Assembly: GCA_023416335.1 (NCBI GenBank)
Contig: JAEZHY010000039.1
Location: 1-64,000, forward strand
DNA length: 64,000 nt
Direction: 5' to 3'
Source of the DNA: Pseudomonadota bacterium
GTDB taxonomy: Bacteria > Desulfobacterota > Syntrophobacteria > Syntrophobacterales > Syntrophobacteraceae
The first letter of the stretch is position 1. Every line of letters begins with the position of its first letter. This document shows positions 23,591 through 32,668 of the stretch, one piece after another. The notes beneath the pieces are model-generated. The model searched no databases, was not told the origin of the DNA, and saw only the letters and a list, made by a program, of their open reading frames with translations. The position numbers and the translations under genes were made by a program.

Positions 23591-24667
23591 ATGTGGGAAA
23601 GGCCGCCCGGAAGACGGGTACCTGAAAGAGGCGGGCCTCCGCCGAATCTGGAGGATGTTCTTCAATGGCTGAAGGACCGCTACAGAATGTCTCCATCATC
23701 TGCGCACCGCCCGGTCGTGCTGATAGCAATTCTTGCACTGCTGGTTTTTGGCGGGCTCAACTCGTATTACACTGTGGATCCGGAGGAGACGGCTATTGTC
23801 CTGCGCTTCGGCAAATACACCCAAACGGCGGACGCGGGGCTCCATTTCAAGATCCCCTTCGGAGTCGATATGGTCAACAAGGTGGTGACGGGGCGCGTGC
23901 TTCAGCGCGAGTACGGATACAGGACCTTGCAGCCGGACGTACGTTCGAAGTTCACTGAGAAAGGGCTCGAAGAAGAGTCCGTCATGCTCAGCGGGGACTT
24001 GAACGTTGTAAATCTCACCTGGACGGTCCAGTACAAGATAAAGGACCCGGCCCAGTTTCTTTTCCGCGTAAAGGGCGTAGAGGCTACCCTGGACGATATC
24101 TCCGAATCGGTAATACGGCGAATTGTCGGGAACCGGTATTCCGACGAGGTTTTGACCGTCGGCCGCGTCTCTATCACGAATCAGGCCAGGACCGAAATAC
24201 AGGAGATAATGGATCTCTACAAGACGGGGCTGCAGATCGTGACGGTCCAACTGCAGAACGCCAACCCGCCGAACCCGGTAAAAGCCGCATTCAATGAAGT
24301 AAACGGGGCCCAGCAGGAAAAGGAGCGGATGATCAACGACGCTCAGCAGGCCTACAACCAGAAAATCCCCAAAGCGATGGGTGAAGCCCGTCAGGCAATA
24401 ACCCAGGCGGAAGGCTATGCCCTGGAGCGCGTGAACAGGGCCGAGGGCGAAGTGAAGCGTTTCACGGACATTTTGGCCGAGTACCAGAAGGCGCCGGACG
24501 TAACCCGCCGCAGGATGTATCTCGATTCGTTCGAGGCCATGATGGGGCGGATAGACCATCTATATGTAATTGACGAAGGCCAGAAGGGGATTCTGCCTTT
24601 CCTCGACCTCAACAAGCTGCAGGGACAGACGGGAAAAGCGCAGGATGCCGGCCAGGCCCCGAAGTGA
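23591..24667 (+). CDS. hflK: HflK, SPFH/prohibitin membrane protein, FtsH regulator
   Basis: 358 residues, with AGGAGGAAACCCTA before the ATG. A Gly/Pro-rich cytoplasmic head (1-40) leads to one membrane helix (41-60, PVVLIAILALLVFGGLNSYY). The SPFH domain follows, with VDPEETAIVLRFGKYTQTADAGLHFKIPFG and AQFLFRVKGVEATLDDISESVIRRIVG, then a Gln/Glu-rich helical stalk (EKERMINDAQQAYNQKIPKAMGEARQAI). HflK and HflC form a cage around the FtsH protease in the inner membrane. hflC follows after 74 bases. Confidence 0.95.
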   Translation: MWERPPGRRVPERGGPPPNLEDVLQWLKDRYRMSPSSAHRPVVLIAILALLVFGGLNSYYTVDPEETAIVLRFGKYTQTADAGLHFKIPFGVDMVNKVVTGRVLQREYGYRTLQPDVRSKFTEKGLEEESVMLSGDLNVVNLTWTVQYKIKDPAQFLFRVKGVEATLDDISESVIRRIVGNRYSDEVLTVGRVSITNQARTEIQEIMDLYKTGLQIVTVQLQNANPPNPVKAAFNEVNGAQQEKERMINDAQQAYNQKIPKAMGEARQAITQAEGYALERVNRAEGEVKRFTDILAEYQKAPDVTRRRMYLDSFEAMMGRIDHLYVIDEGQKGILPFLDLNKLQGQTGKAQDAGQAPK

Positions 24668-24741
24668 TCCGGGCAAAACGGGTTGAATACGGATTTGGGG
24701 TGAGTCGAAAAAAACCTTCTACGAGAAAAAAAAGGTGATTT

Positions 24742-25719
24742 ATGGTTCCGCGCGGAGCCAAAATTCTTATAGTTCTAGTAGCTGTTGTGGCGGTGTTGGC
24801 CGTGTCCTCCTGCTTTATCGTAAATGAAACGGAGCAGGTTGTTATCACCCGGATGGGCCGGCCGGTGGGAAAACCAATCACAGAGGCGGGGCTCAATTTC
24901 AAGGTCCCCATCTTCGATACAGCGAATTTCTTTGAAAAGCGTATCATGAAATGGGACGGAAACCCGAACCAGATCCCGACAAAGGACAAGAAGTACATCT
25001 GGGTGGACACCACGGCCAGGTGGCGTATAAAAGACCCCCTTCTGTTTCTCATGCGCGCGGGCACGCTGCAGACTGCGAACAGCCGGCTCGACGGTATTAT
25101 CGATTCGGTCGTTCGCGATCACGTTTCGAACAATGACCTCGTAGAGTTGGTGAGGAGCGAAGGGTGGTCCGAAGCCAGGCAGAAGCTGCAGGAGGCCGGA
25201 ATTCCGGAGACTCAACTGCTCACGGGTACCGAAGGCGAACAGAGCGATCGCCTGGTAAAGGGCAGAGAGAAAATTACACGCGAGATGGTGGCCGACGCTT
25301 CAAAGCTGTTGCCCGAATTCGGGATCGAACTTCTCGATATTCGCATCAAGCGCATCAACTATGAGGAATCCGTTCAGCAGAAAGTCTTCGAGCGCATGAT
25401 CTCGGAGCGCAAGCGTATCGCAGCCCAGTACCGGTCTGAAGGCGAGGGTGAGAGGGCGGCGACTCTGGGGCAGATGGAAAGGGAACTGGCCAAAATCACT
25501 TCCGAGGCCTACAGAAAATCGCAGGAAATCAGAGGTAAGGCCGACGCTGAAGCGACAAGGATTTACGCGGAAGCTTTTGGAAAGAACACGGAATTTTTCT
25601 CTCTCTACCGGACTTTGGACCTGTATCGCAACTTCAACAATAACAGCTCTTTCATGCTCAGCACCGATGCCGAAATTTTTAAGTATCTGAAGGGCGGCGG
25701 CGAACCACCACGGAAATAG
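24742..25719 (+). CDS. hflC: HflC, SPFH/prohibitin membrane protein, FtsH regulator
   Basis: 325 residues with AAAAGGTG before the ATG. One membrane helix (7-24) is followed by an SPFH domain (VNETEQVVITRMGRPVGKPITEAGLNFKVPIFDTANFF), with HflC hallmarks KKYIWVDTTARWRIKDPLLFL and ERMISERKRIAAQYRSEGEGER. The C-terminal EFFSLYRTLDLYR and STDAEIFKYL are typical. It partners HflK. A glycosyltransferase gene starts 16 bases downstream, so the operon probably continues. Confidence 0.95.
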   Translation: MVPRGAKILIVLVAVVAVLAVSSCFIVNETEQVVITRMGRPVGKPITEAGLNFKVPIFDTANFFEKRIMKWDGNPNQIPTKDKKYIWVDTTARWRIKDPLLFLMRAGTLQTANSRLDGIIDSVVRDHVSNNDLVELVRSEGWSEARQKLQEAGIPETQLLTGTEGEQSDRLVKGREKITREMVADASKLLPEFGIELLDIRIKRINYEESVQQKVFERMISERKRIAAQYRSEGEGERAATLGQMERELAKITSEAYRKSQEIRGKADAEATRIYAEAFGKNTEFFSLYRTLDLYRNFNNNSSFMLSTDAEIFKYLKGGGEPPRK

Positions 25720-25735
25720 GAGCAGGAGAAGGGGA

Positions 25736-26950
25736 ATGGCATTCTACGAAGAAAACCCGCAAGGAATCACCCAAGCGGATCTGATAGTCGGTATACCTTC
25801 GTCCAACGAAGTTGAAAGCATTGCCCGGACGACGGAGCAGGTGGATAAGGGCCTTGCGGAATATTTCCCCGATTTGAAATGTGTAATTGTCAACAGCGAC
25901 AATCATTCCGCCGACGGGACCCGAGAAGCTTTTTTTGCCGCTCCTGGAAAGACCCCGAGAATCTATCTTTCCACGGCTCCGGGGGTAAGCGGCAAGGGCA
26001 GCAACCTGCGCAATTTTTTCGAAAGATCGCGCGATCTCGGGCCGAAGGCGCTCGTCATTGTCGAAGCGGACATCAAAAACGTATCTCCCCTCTGGGTGCG
26101 CAACCTGGCTATGCCCGTGCTCAAGGGGGCGGGTTTTGTAGTCCCGCTCTATGTGCGCCACAAGTACGAAGCGACTCTGACGAGTTCGATAATCTATCCG
26201 CTGCTCCGGTGCCTCTACGGCCGGCGCGTGCGGCAGGCGAACGTCGGCGATTACGGCTTCAGCGCCAAAATGCTCGACCTCTATCTGAATCCTCCCTTCT
26301 GGAACGACTCGGTCGAGAGTTTCGGGATAGACATATGGATGACCAACATAGCCCTGGCTGCCAGGGTTCCGATCGTCCAGGCCTTCATGGGAGTGCCGAA
26401 GATACACCGCATCAAAGACCCTTATACCCACCTGACTGTGTTATTCAACGAGGTACTCGGAACCATTTTCGATCTCATGCAGGTGTACAAGGATTTCTGG
26501 GAGCAGGTGAAGTGGAGCAAGCCGACGGCACTGTCCGGAACGGATGTTCATGAAGTGGAAACGCCGCTTCCGGTCGATATCAACGCAAACCGCCTGCACG
26601 AACGCTTCATTGAAGGTTTTGACAAATTCTACGGCTTGTGGGAGAAAATATACGGCCCGACTGTCGTGCCCAAACTGCAGGAGATAAGGTCGATGGGCCT
26701 GCAGCATTTTTCCTTTCCGGCTCAGACCTGGGCGACGATTCTTTTCGATTCCGCGGCTGCTTACCGCAGAATGGATGCTTCAGAGAGAAAGAGCCTGTTG
26801 AACGCACTGCTCCCGCTTTATCTTGGCAAAGTCCTTTCATTCGTGAAGAAGACGGAAAGGATGTCGCTCCAGCAGGCCGAAGAGTATGTGGAAAACGAGT
26901 GTGGAATTTTTGAAGAAAACAAACCTTATATTATTAAGGTATGGACCTAG
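25736..26950 (+). CDS. GT2-like glycosyltransferase
   Basis: 404 residues with AGGAGAAGGGGA before the ATG. The N-terminal Rossmann-like half has LIVGIPSSNEVESI, a VIVNSDNHSADGT nucleotide motif and LVIVEADIKNVSPLWV, where the Asp-rich turn would bind a metal-sugar nucleotide. RQANVGDYGFSAKML and ESFGIDIWMTNIALA with VPKIHRIKDP follow, as in glucosyl-3-phosphoglycerate synthase and mannosylglycerate synthase relatives (GT81/GT2). The last 130 residues are helical. A compatible-solute or glycoconjugate product is possible, but the acceptor is not readable. It lies between hflC and a receiver gene in one transcription unit. Confidence 0.75.
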   Translation: MAFYEENPQGITQADLIVGIPSSNEVESIARTTEQVDKGLAEYFPDLKCVIVNSDNHSADGTREAFFAAPGKTPRIYLSTAPGVSGKGSNLRNFFERSRDLGPKALVIVEADIKNVSPLWVRNLAMPVLKGAGFVVPLYVRHKYEATLTSSIIYPLLRCLYGRRVRQANVGDYGFSAKMLDLYLNPPFWNDSVESFGIDIWMTNIALAARVPIVQAFMGVPKIHRIKDPYTHLTVLFNEVLGTIFDLMQVYKDFWEQVKWSKPTALSGTDVHEVETPLPVDINANRLHERFIEGFDKFYGLWEKIYGPTVVPKLQEIRSMGLQHFSFPAQTWATILFDSAAAYRRMDASERKSLLNALLPLYLGKVLSFVKKTERMSLQQAEEYVENECGIFEENKPYIIKVWT

Positions 26951-26968
26951 GAGAAGGGGGCAGGCACA

Positions 26969-27334
26969 ATGCCGAAAATCCTTGTAGTCGATGATGAAGA
27001 GCACATCAGGCTCTTATATTCGGAGGAACTGAAAGAAGCCGGATATGAAGTGATAACGGCTGAGAGCGGATACAGGCTGCTCGAGACCATCGAGGAAGAA
27101 AAGCCCGATCTGGTTATTCTGGACATCAAGATGGTCGATTACAACGGGCTGGACCTTCTCCAGGACATCAGAAACCAGTTCTACGACCTCCCGGTTATCC
27201 TCTCGACGGCATACGACACCTTCAAGGAGGACATGAAATCCATAGCGGCAGACTTCTACGTCGTAAAGAGTTTCGACTTGACCGAGTTGAAGAAGAAAAT
27301 TGCGATGGCACTTGAAACTAGGCTTCCGGGCTGA
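26969..27334 (+). CDS. Single-domain response regulator (CheY-like receiver)
   Basis: 121 residues forming one receiver domain and nothing else. KILVVDDEEHIRLL carries the acidic pair (Asp8, Asp9), DLVILDIKM the phosphorylated Asp52, LSTAY the switch Thr and VVKSFD the conserved Lys. A start with GGAGAAGGGGG upstream lies 18 bases from the glycosyltransferase stop, so it is the last gene of the hflKC block. Output must be through a protein contact, and the partner is unknown. Confidence 0.92.
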   Translation: MPKILVVDDEEHIRLLYSEELKEAGYEVITAESGYRLLETIEEEKPDLVILDIKMVDYNGLDLLQDIRNQFYDLPVILSTAYDTFKEDMKSIAADFYVVKSFDLTELKKKIAMALETRLPG

Positions 27335-28380
27335 GCGACCGCCTGGTTGCCGTCCTGATTGAAACACACCGGCATTTTGTGCGCTCCTATTTCGGAGTGC
27401 ATTGCATTTCAAGATCAAGTTCGGCAGTATTCCTCCCCTCTGCGGAAAAACGACGTTTGCCGCAGGGGAGACGAATATTCCCACGATATTCCCGAGTCAC
27501 AATAGGTAAATATTAAATATCACCGAGCGACTTCTGAGAGCTAAAGAAACCCGGCAGCGCTTGCTTTTAGTAGGAATCCAGCAAAGCTGCCATGCCACCG
27601 GCCCGGTTTGAACGAGAATGAAAACTTCAACCCCCTTGAGTTGAGGCTTGAGTTGAGGCACGGTTTCCCGACCGTGCCGGCCCGGGAGTCGTGAAATGGC
27701 GCGGTCGGGGAACCGCCTCATAGCCGGATTTGAATTAGAGGGGTGGCCCGGATTCGTATCCGGGGCGACGTATGTTCTTATAGCAACATTGAGTTTTATC
27801 GTTCTAAGCCGGCAACGTGGGCAGCGCTTCGCTTTTGCCCACCCGGTCTGTTTCTCCGGACCTTTGTTCGACAACACGTAAGAAGCTGGGATACGCCAAC
27901 GAATTTATGAAATGGACCGCTAAGTCAACGCCATTGGTCCGCTCTTCCCCTCTTCCTTTGTTTGTCCTGCTTTCGACGAGATTCACGGTATTCCTTGTGG
28001 CATCCGCGCATCTCAGCGTTGTATTCCTCATCCCACAGCCATCATATCCGGCTATTTAAAGATGAATGACTCCCCTTAGTAGTCCAAGTGTGACATTTGA
28101 TCCCACCCAATGAGACAAAAACATCTTCTTACCGTTACCCCAGTAGACACAACGGTCCTCGAAAACTTTCGGCGCATTGAGATGACAAAATTATCTCAGC
28201 ATCTGTTAGGATATCAAGCTATTCCAATCCAGAAATACACTCTAATAAGCAGATGGCTCCGATCTTGCATTTTTGTTGTGCAGTTCAATCAAGAAGACTG
28301 AGAATCGTTCTTGGCTTTGTAAATAATTTAGATTGCAACATCTTTATCGATTCTCACTAATCGAGCATAAAAGGTGCGGT
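27335..28380. other. Intergenic stretch with repeats, no gene supported
   Basis: It holds an inverted pair of family B hairpins (27657-27678 and about 27699-27719) and a GTGGGCA / TGCCCAC hairpin at about 27818-27843, related to the repeat at 18812-18963. It also has a TAAGTCAACGCCA segment near 27920 that resembles the recurring AAGTTGACG unit. The open frame at 28110-28301 has no ribosome site and no protein pattern. Confidence 0.5.
27657..27720. repeat. Inverted pair of family B hairpins
   Basis: GGCACGGT / ACCGTGCC with a TTCCCG loop is followed by a second, imperfect copy, GGCGCGGT / AACCGCC, in the opposite sense. This paired layout is like BIMEs of enterobacteria. Confidence 0.65.
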
Positions 28381-29829
28381 ATGAAAACACGGGGTTTACT
28401 AACGTTTGTAGCATTCGTAGCTTGCTTCTTGCCGGAGCTAACCTGGGCCAACTGGCAAATTGAAGTCGAACCGGTTTCTTCCGATATGCAAAAAGTCAAT
28501 ACTATTCGAGATATCTCAAATGTTGTAGTTGATTCGGGCGAGAATCCCCATTTCTTCCTGGAGATAACGTCCGGTCAATCATACCATTACTTTTTTGACG
28601 GGATCCGGTGGCAAAATGATATGGTTCCTATAGGAGCCGGCCCTGTCGCTATCGACTCGCTAGGGCATTTTCACGCTGCAACTTCTCAATTTGAACCGGA
28701 AGGTGGCTGCCTGGCCACCTATACCTTCTTTGACGGCACCAGTTCAAACTGGGTTTTCCTTCCCGATGCAGAAGCCATGATAGGGGGAGCAGCCGGAGCC
28801 GTTGCCGTGGATGCGAAGAACGATCCGCATTTTCTCTATAGCTCTACCGGCGGTTTAAAACATGCCAGGTATTCGGCAGGGAAATGGGTAACGGAGTTGG
28901 TTCAGTCGGGGAAATTCGGTCGCATGTCAATGGCCTTGACAAGTTCGGGGAGAGCGCATGTTGCTTTCAGCGGAACGGGCGACCCATCAGGAACTAACCC
29001 GCTATTTTGGGCTTCCAATGTTTCAGGTAAATGGAAAGTGGCACAAATAGGTGAAGGCGAGGCCGGGAAAATAGCTCTGGACAAATCCGGCCTGCCTCAC
29101 ATAGTCTCCACGTTGCACGGAAAAGTCCAGTATAGCAAATCTGAGGGAGGCCAGTGGGTCTCTGTGAATGTCCTGGAAAGTCTTGGCCTCCAAGGTTGGA
29201 GTGAAGATCCCAATATCGTCATTGATGCGGATGGGCACCCTAACATTTTCTTCGTTTTCCATAACGATACTGACGATTATCCAGTGTACGCGCACTTTGA
29301 CGGCCAATTTTGGCTAAAAGATACTTTTGACGTTCCCTATTCCGGGAAAACCCACATGCTTATGCGAGTGGCGCACGGAAAGACAAAAATGCACGTGCTT
29401 TATTTTGAGTTCAATCCGCAAGACCATTTCAATATCAATACTACGAATTCTATTCCTCTTGATTGGGTTTGGGCTTCAGCAGCAGATGTAAAACTCCTCG
29501 CCCTCAAAGCCATAACCTCCCAGGCATCGGTGGGTGATCCCGCTCAGCTGGAGGTGGTAAGAACAGGAAGAGTCTCCAGGCCATTGGATGTTTATTATAC
29601 TCTGAGCGGTACAGCCGTGAATGGCACCGATTACCAGCAACTCAGTGGGACGGTAACTATTCCGGCTGGTTCCTCTTCTGAACTTGTCAGTATTTCGCCC
29701 TTGGCCGGCAAACAGTCGGCGGTGAAATCCTCTCAAGTCAAGAAAACAGTAACTCTGAGGCTATATGCGAAGGTGGGTTTTAAGTTAGTTCCTCCAGTTA
29801 GAGCCACTGTCCAGATAACAGGAAAATAA
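28381..29829 (+). CDS. Exported protein with beta-propeller-like repeats and a Calx-beta domain
   Basis: 482 residues. The ATG at 28381 has AAAAGGTG upstream and gives a signal peptide (MKTRGLLTFVAFVACFLPELTWA); an earlier ATG at 28333 does not. Six or so repeats of about 50 residues share an aromatic pattern such as PHFFLEITSG...YFFDGIRW, PHFLYSSTGGLKHARYSAGKW, PHIVSTLHGKVQYSKSEGGQW and PNIFFVF...YAHFDGQFW, which suggests a propeller. Residues about 385-480 form a Calx-beta domain (VVRTGRVSRPLDVYYTLSGTAVNGTDYQQLSGTVTIPAGSSS). It is a periplasmic or surface protein of unknown ligand, single-gene, in an accessory stretch. Confidence 0.75.
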   Translation: MKTRGLLTFVAFVACFLPELTWANWQIEVEPVSSDMQKVNTIRDISNVVVDSGENPHFFLEITSGQSYHYFFDGIRWQNDMVPIGAGPVAIDSLGHFHAATSQFEPEGGCLATYTFFDGTSSNWVFLPDAEAMIGGAAGAVAVDAKNDPHFLYSSTGGLKHARYSAGKWVTELVQSGKFGRMSMALTSSGRAHVAFSGTGDPSGTNPLFWASNVSGKWKVAQIGEGEAGKIALDKSGLPHIVSTLHGKVQYSKSEGGQWVSVNVLESLGLQGWSEDPNIVIDADGHPNIFFVFHNDTDDYPVYAHFDGQFWLKDTFDVPYSGKTHMLMRVAHGKTKMHVLYFEFNPQDHFNINTTNSIPLDWVWASAADVKLLALKAITSQASVGDPAQLEVVRTGRVSRPLDVYYTLSGTAVNGTDYQQLSGTVTIPAGSSSELVSISPLAGKQSAVKSSQVKKTVTLRLYAKVGFKLVPPVRATVQITGK

Positions 29830-30276
29830 CAGGAACTGTATAATAATTTGCTGCTGTTCACACTTCTTTTGGGAAATATTGCGTGGCCCAAGCAACCCAC
29901 ATGGTTAACCCAGGGCAATACGTTTCCGGGGGCCTCGTTCTTCATTTCCACCATCTCTCCAATCTCTAAAGGAACCATCCGGCAATTGGGTACTGGCGGT
30001 CCAGAGGCACCCAAGATGGTCTTCTTTTTCCATCCATGAGTAGGGCATGGTGATGAAGTGTATCAAGTACCAGACCAGGAGCCGGGAGACTTCGCGGCGC
30101 GCCAAGGTGTGGTGATGAGTTGCAGCGGATTCTTGGAATCCCACCGGAGAACAAGGCCGATTCTCAGCAGGGGGACGACGAATCGTAGCCGCCGCTAGAC
30201 ATAACGCAGCCATAAAAACGCAAGAACTTTTTTCTTATTTCCGACAACTTGGGTTAACGCTTTCAGGAGGAAGAAC
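29830..30276. other. Intergenic stretch, no gene supported
   Basis: Open frames on both strands lack ribosome sites and family patterns. I see no palindrome of the three repeat families here. A weak GGAGGAAGAAC ribosome site at its right end belongs to the decayed carbonic anhydrase. Confidence 0.4.
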
Positions 30277-30696
30277 ATGAGAGCAGCCTGGAACAGGGTC
30301 TGGGTTTTGATCATGGCTTTGATGTTGACACTGATGAGTGCGGGCGCATTTGCCTCGGAAACGTGATCGGGAGTGACTCCGGATCAGGCTTTGAAGACGT
30401 TGCTGGAGGGCAGGGGGAGATTCGTCGCCGGGCAGCTTACACTCCAGAAGACCAGCGACTCCGATGCGCCACAGGCCCCGGCATCAGGGCAGAAGCCGTA
30501 TGTAATAATCCTTTCCTTTTCCGAATTCCAGGGACCCTCTGGGGATCATTTTCGAACAACAACATCAAACTCGTCGGGAAGTCGCTGACCAGGCAGTCGA
30601 ACATCATCCGGCGCCTGGTCGTCGAGGAAAAAGTCAAGATAGTGTGTGCCAAATACGACCGTCGATGACGGCAAAGTAAAGCTGCTGGAAGAGTGA
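30277..30696 (+). pseudogene. Decayed exported beta-carbonic anhydrase
   Basis: An intact ribosome site (AGGAGGAAGAAC) and signal peptide (MRAAWNRVWVLIMALMLTLMSAGAFASE) are cut by an in-frame TGA at 30364. The next frame reads VTPDQALKTLLEGRGRFVAGQLT and GQKPYVIILSFSEFQGPSGDHF, which matches the beta-carbonic anhydrase start up to the place where CSDSR, the zinc ligand motif, should stand; here it is FSEFQ. A large internal deletion follows. Then NNIKLVGKSLTRQSNIIRRLVVEEKVKIVCAKYD, the family's C-terminal helix and strand, appears in another frame, and after one extra C the frame VDDGKVKLLEE ends at TGA. At least two frameshifts, a stop and the loss of the catalytic core make it a clear relic. 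Confidence 0.8.
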
Positions 30697-30970
30697 TTGG
30701 GCCCGATCCCGGCAGCCTGTCTGTGCCGGCGTTTTATGATTAACTATCTGGTATGGCGGCTTTTCCACATCCGGGGCCTGAAGGTTTCGTCGATCGTTCC
30801 CGGCCCGGATATGAAATCATACATTCGTTTTTCACGGCCGGTCGCGATAAAAATGCGGTCGGCCTTTTGATTACGGGTCGCCGGATTCAGTAAAGATAGA
30901 CTTGAAACACCACCCCCTGGTGATATATATGCGTGATCCAAATACCGTGAGGAAGGACCCATAGACAAAG

Positions 30971-32644
30971 ATGAGCACAATGCGAAACCGCCTCAAGAGC
31001 ATGATAGCCGAGGCGATAAAGCCTCTTCTGGAGGGGCAGGAAAATCAGGCACAGATCGTCGTCGAACTCGATATCCCAAAGCATGCCGGACACGGGGATT
31101 ACGCTACCAACATAGCCATGGGGTTGACCAGGGTTCTCAAACGGAATCCGAGGGAAATCGCTTCCCAGATTCTGGCCGGTCTCGATGACTCAGACGGAAT
31201 AATTCAGAAAACCGAAATTGCCGGTCCGGGTTTCATCAATTTCTTCATCAAGCCCACCGCCTGGTATGGGATCATCCGTGAAATCCTCCAGGAGCCGGAC
31301 CGCTACGGCAGGCAGGATCTCGGGGAAGGCGGAAAAATCCAGGTCGAATTCGTCAGTGCGAACCCGACGGGACCGCTTCATATCGGGCATGGAAGAGGCG
31401 CCGCAATAGGCGATGTGCTCGCAAACATCCTCCAGGCCTGCGGCTACGACGTGCAGCGGGAGTACTACATAAACGATGCCGGCAACCAGATGGAAACGCT
31501 GGGCCGGAGCCTGTACTACCGTTATCAGCAGGAACTCGGAGAGGAAATCGAGTTTCCCGACAATCACTATCGCGGCGAATACATGCGGGAACTCGCAAGG
31601 GACCTGATACGCGAAGAGGGTGAGAAATTCCGGAAGGCGCCTCTGGAGGAAGTGGTCACTTTTTTCACGTCCTACGCAGGAGACCATATCCTCGCCGGAA
31701 TAAAGGACGACCTGGATGTATTCGGGGTCCACTTCGACCGCTGGTACAGCGAGCGGGAGCTGCACAACCGGGACGCCATCCGGAAAACAATCGAGTATCT
31801 AAAGGACCGGGGATACATCTATGAGTCGGAGGGGGCGGTCTGGTTCAGGAGTACCGCTTTCGGCGACGAAAAAGATCGGGTCGTGATCCGTGCAAACGGG
31901 GCCAGTACATACTTCGCTGCAGATCTCGCGTATCACCTGGACAAGTTCGAGCGCGGTTTCCAGTCCGTGGTCGATATCTGGGGCGCGGACCACCACGGGT
32001 ATATCGACAGGATGAAGGCCGGGGTCCAGGCGCTCGGGCAGGGAAAAGACGATCTCCGTGTCGTGCTCGTTCAGCTGGTAAACCTGCTGCGAGGGGGGCA
32101 GCCCGTCGCAATGAGTACCCGCGGGGGCGAATTCGTCACTCTCCGCGAGGTCACGGATGAAGTAGGCAAGGATGCGACGCGATTTATTTTCCTGACCCGC
32201 AGGACGGACAGCCCTCTCGATTTCGACCTCGAAGTTGCCAAAGCGCAGAGCAACGACAATCCCGTCTTCTACGTGCAGTACGCTCATGCACGGCTTTGCA
32301 GCATCTTCGAAGTGGCCGGGGAGCGTGGAATCAAGTTCGACGCGCAAGCGGCGGGCGATGAGAAATTGAATCTCTTGCAAGTCCCCCAGGAATTCGAGAT
32401 AATGAAGATGCTCGGTGAATATCCGGAAATGCTTTCGGAGTGCGCGAAGTCACTTGAGCCTCATTATATCCCTTACTACCTGCACCAACTGGTGTCGCTA
32501 TTCCACAGCTATTACCATGACAACCGCATATTGAGCGACGACTCCGAACTGACCGGAGCCCGCCTCTGCCTTGCGGCTGCAATAAGGGATGTGATCAGTA
32601 ATGCCCTGGGGTTGCTCGGTGTTGCCGCCCCCCAGAAGATGTAG
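30971..32644 (+). CDS. argS: Arginine--tRNA ligase
   Basis: 557 residues, standard for class I ArgRS. An N-terminal Add1 domain (1-~90) is followed by the HIGH signature (GPLHIGHGRGAA, HIGH at 137-140), YYINDAGNQMETLG, the VVDIWGADHHGYIDRMKAGV segment and the degenerate KMSKS, VAMSTRGGEFVT. The anticodon-binding DALR domain ends in NALGLLGVAAPQKM. It charges tRNA-Arg. The ribosome site (AAGGAC) is somewhat distant, and an ATG four codons on is also possible. The SPOR gene follows at 25 bases. Confidence 0.97.
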   Translation: MSTMRNRLKSMIAEAIKPLLEGQENQAQIVVELDIPKHAGHGDYATNIAMGLTRVLKRNPREIASQILAGLDDSDGIIQKTEIAGPGFINFFIKPTAWYGIIREILQEPDRYGRQDLGEGGKIQVEFVSANPTGPLHIGHGRGAAIGDVLANILQACGYDVQREYYINDAGNQMETLGRSLYYRYQQELGEEIEFPDNHYRGEYMRELARDLIREEGEKFRKAPLEEVVTFFTSYAGDHILAGIKDDLDVFGVHFDRWYSERELHNRDAIRKTIEYLKDRGYIYESEGAVWFRSTAFGDEKDRVVIRANGASTYFAADLAYHLDKFERGFQSVVDIWGADHHGYIDRMKAGVQALGQGKDDLRVVLVQLVNLLRGGQPVAMSTRGGEFVTLREVTDEVGKDATRFIFLTRRTDSPLDFDLEVAKAQSNDNPVFYVQYAHARLCSIFEVAGERGIKFDAQAAGDEKLNLLQVPQEFEIMKMLGEYPEMLSECAKSLEPHYIPYYLHQLVSLFHSYYHDNRILSDDSELTGARLCLAAAIRDVISNALGLLGVAAPQKM

Positions 32645-32668
32645 ACCTGCCAATCAGGAGGACGGCTG

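Noticed and set aside
23696..24559. 287-residue frame antisense to hflK
   Set aside because: Shadow of hflK; the protein is unlike any family and has no ribosome site.
25679..26431. 250-residue frame antisense to the glycosyltransferase
   Set aside because: Shadow frame produced by GC-rich codon bias.
27420..27470. Hairpin CCCCTCTGCGG ... CCGCAGGGG after the receiver gene
   Set aside because: Pairing is imperfect and no T-tract follows, so it is not called a terminator.
28110..28301. 63-residue plus-strand frame
   Set aside because: No ribosome site and no protein pattern.
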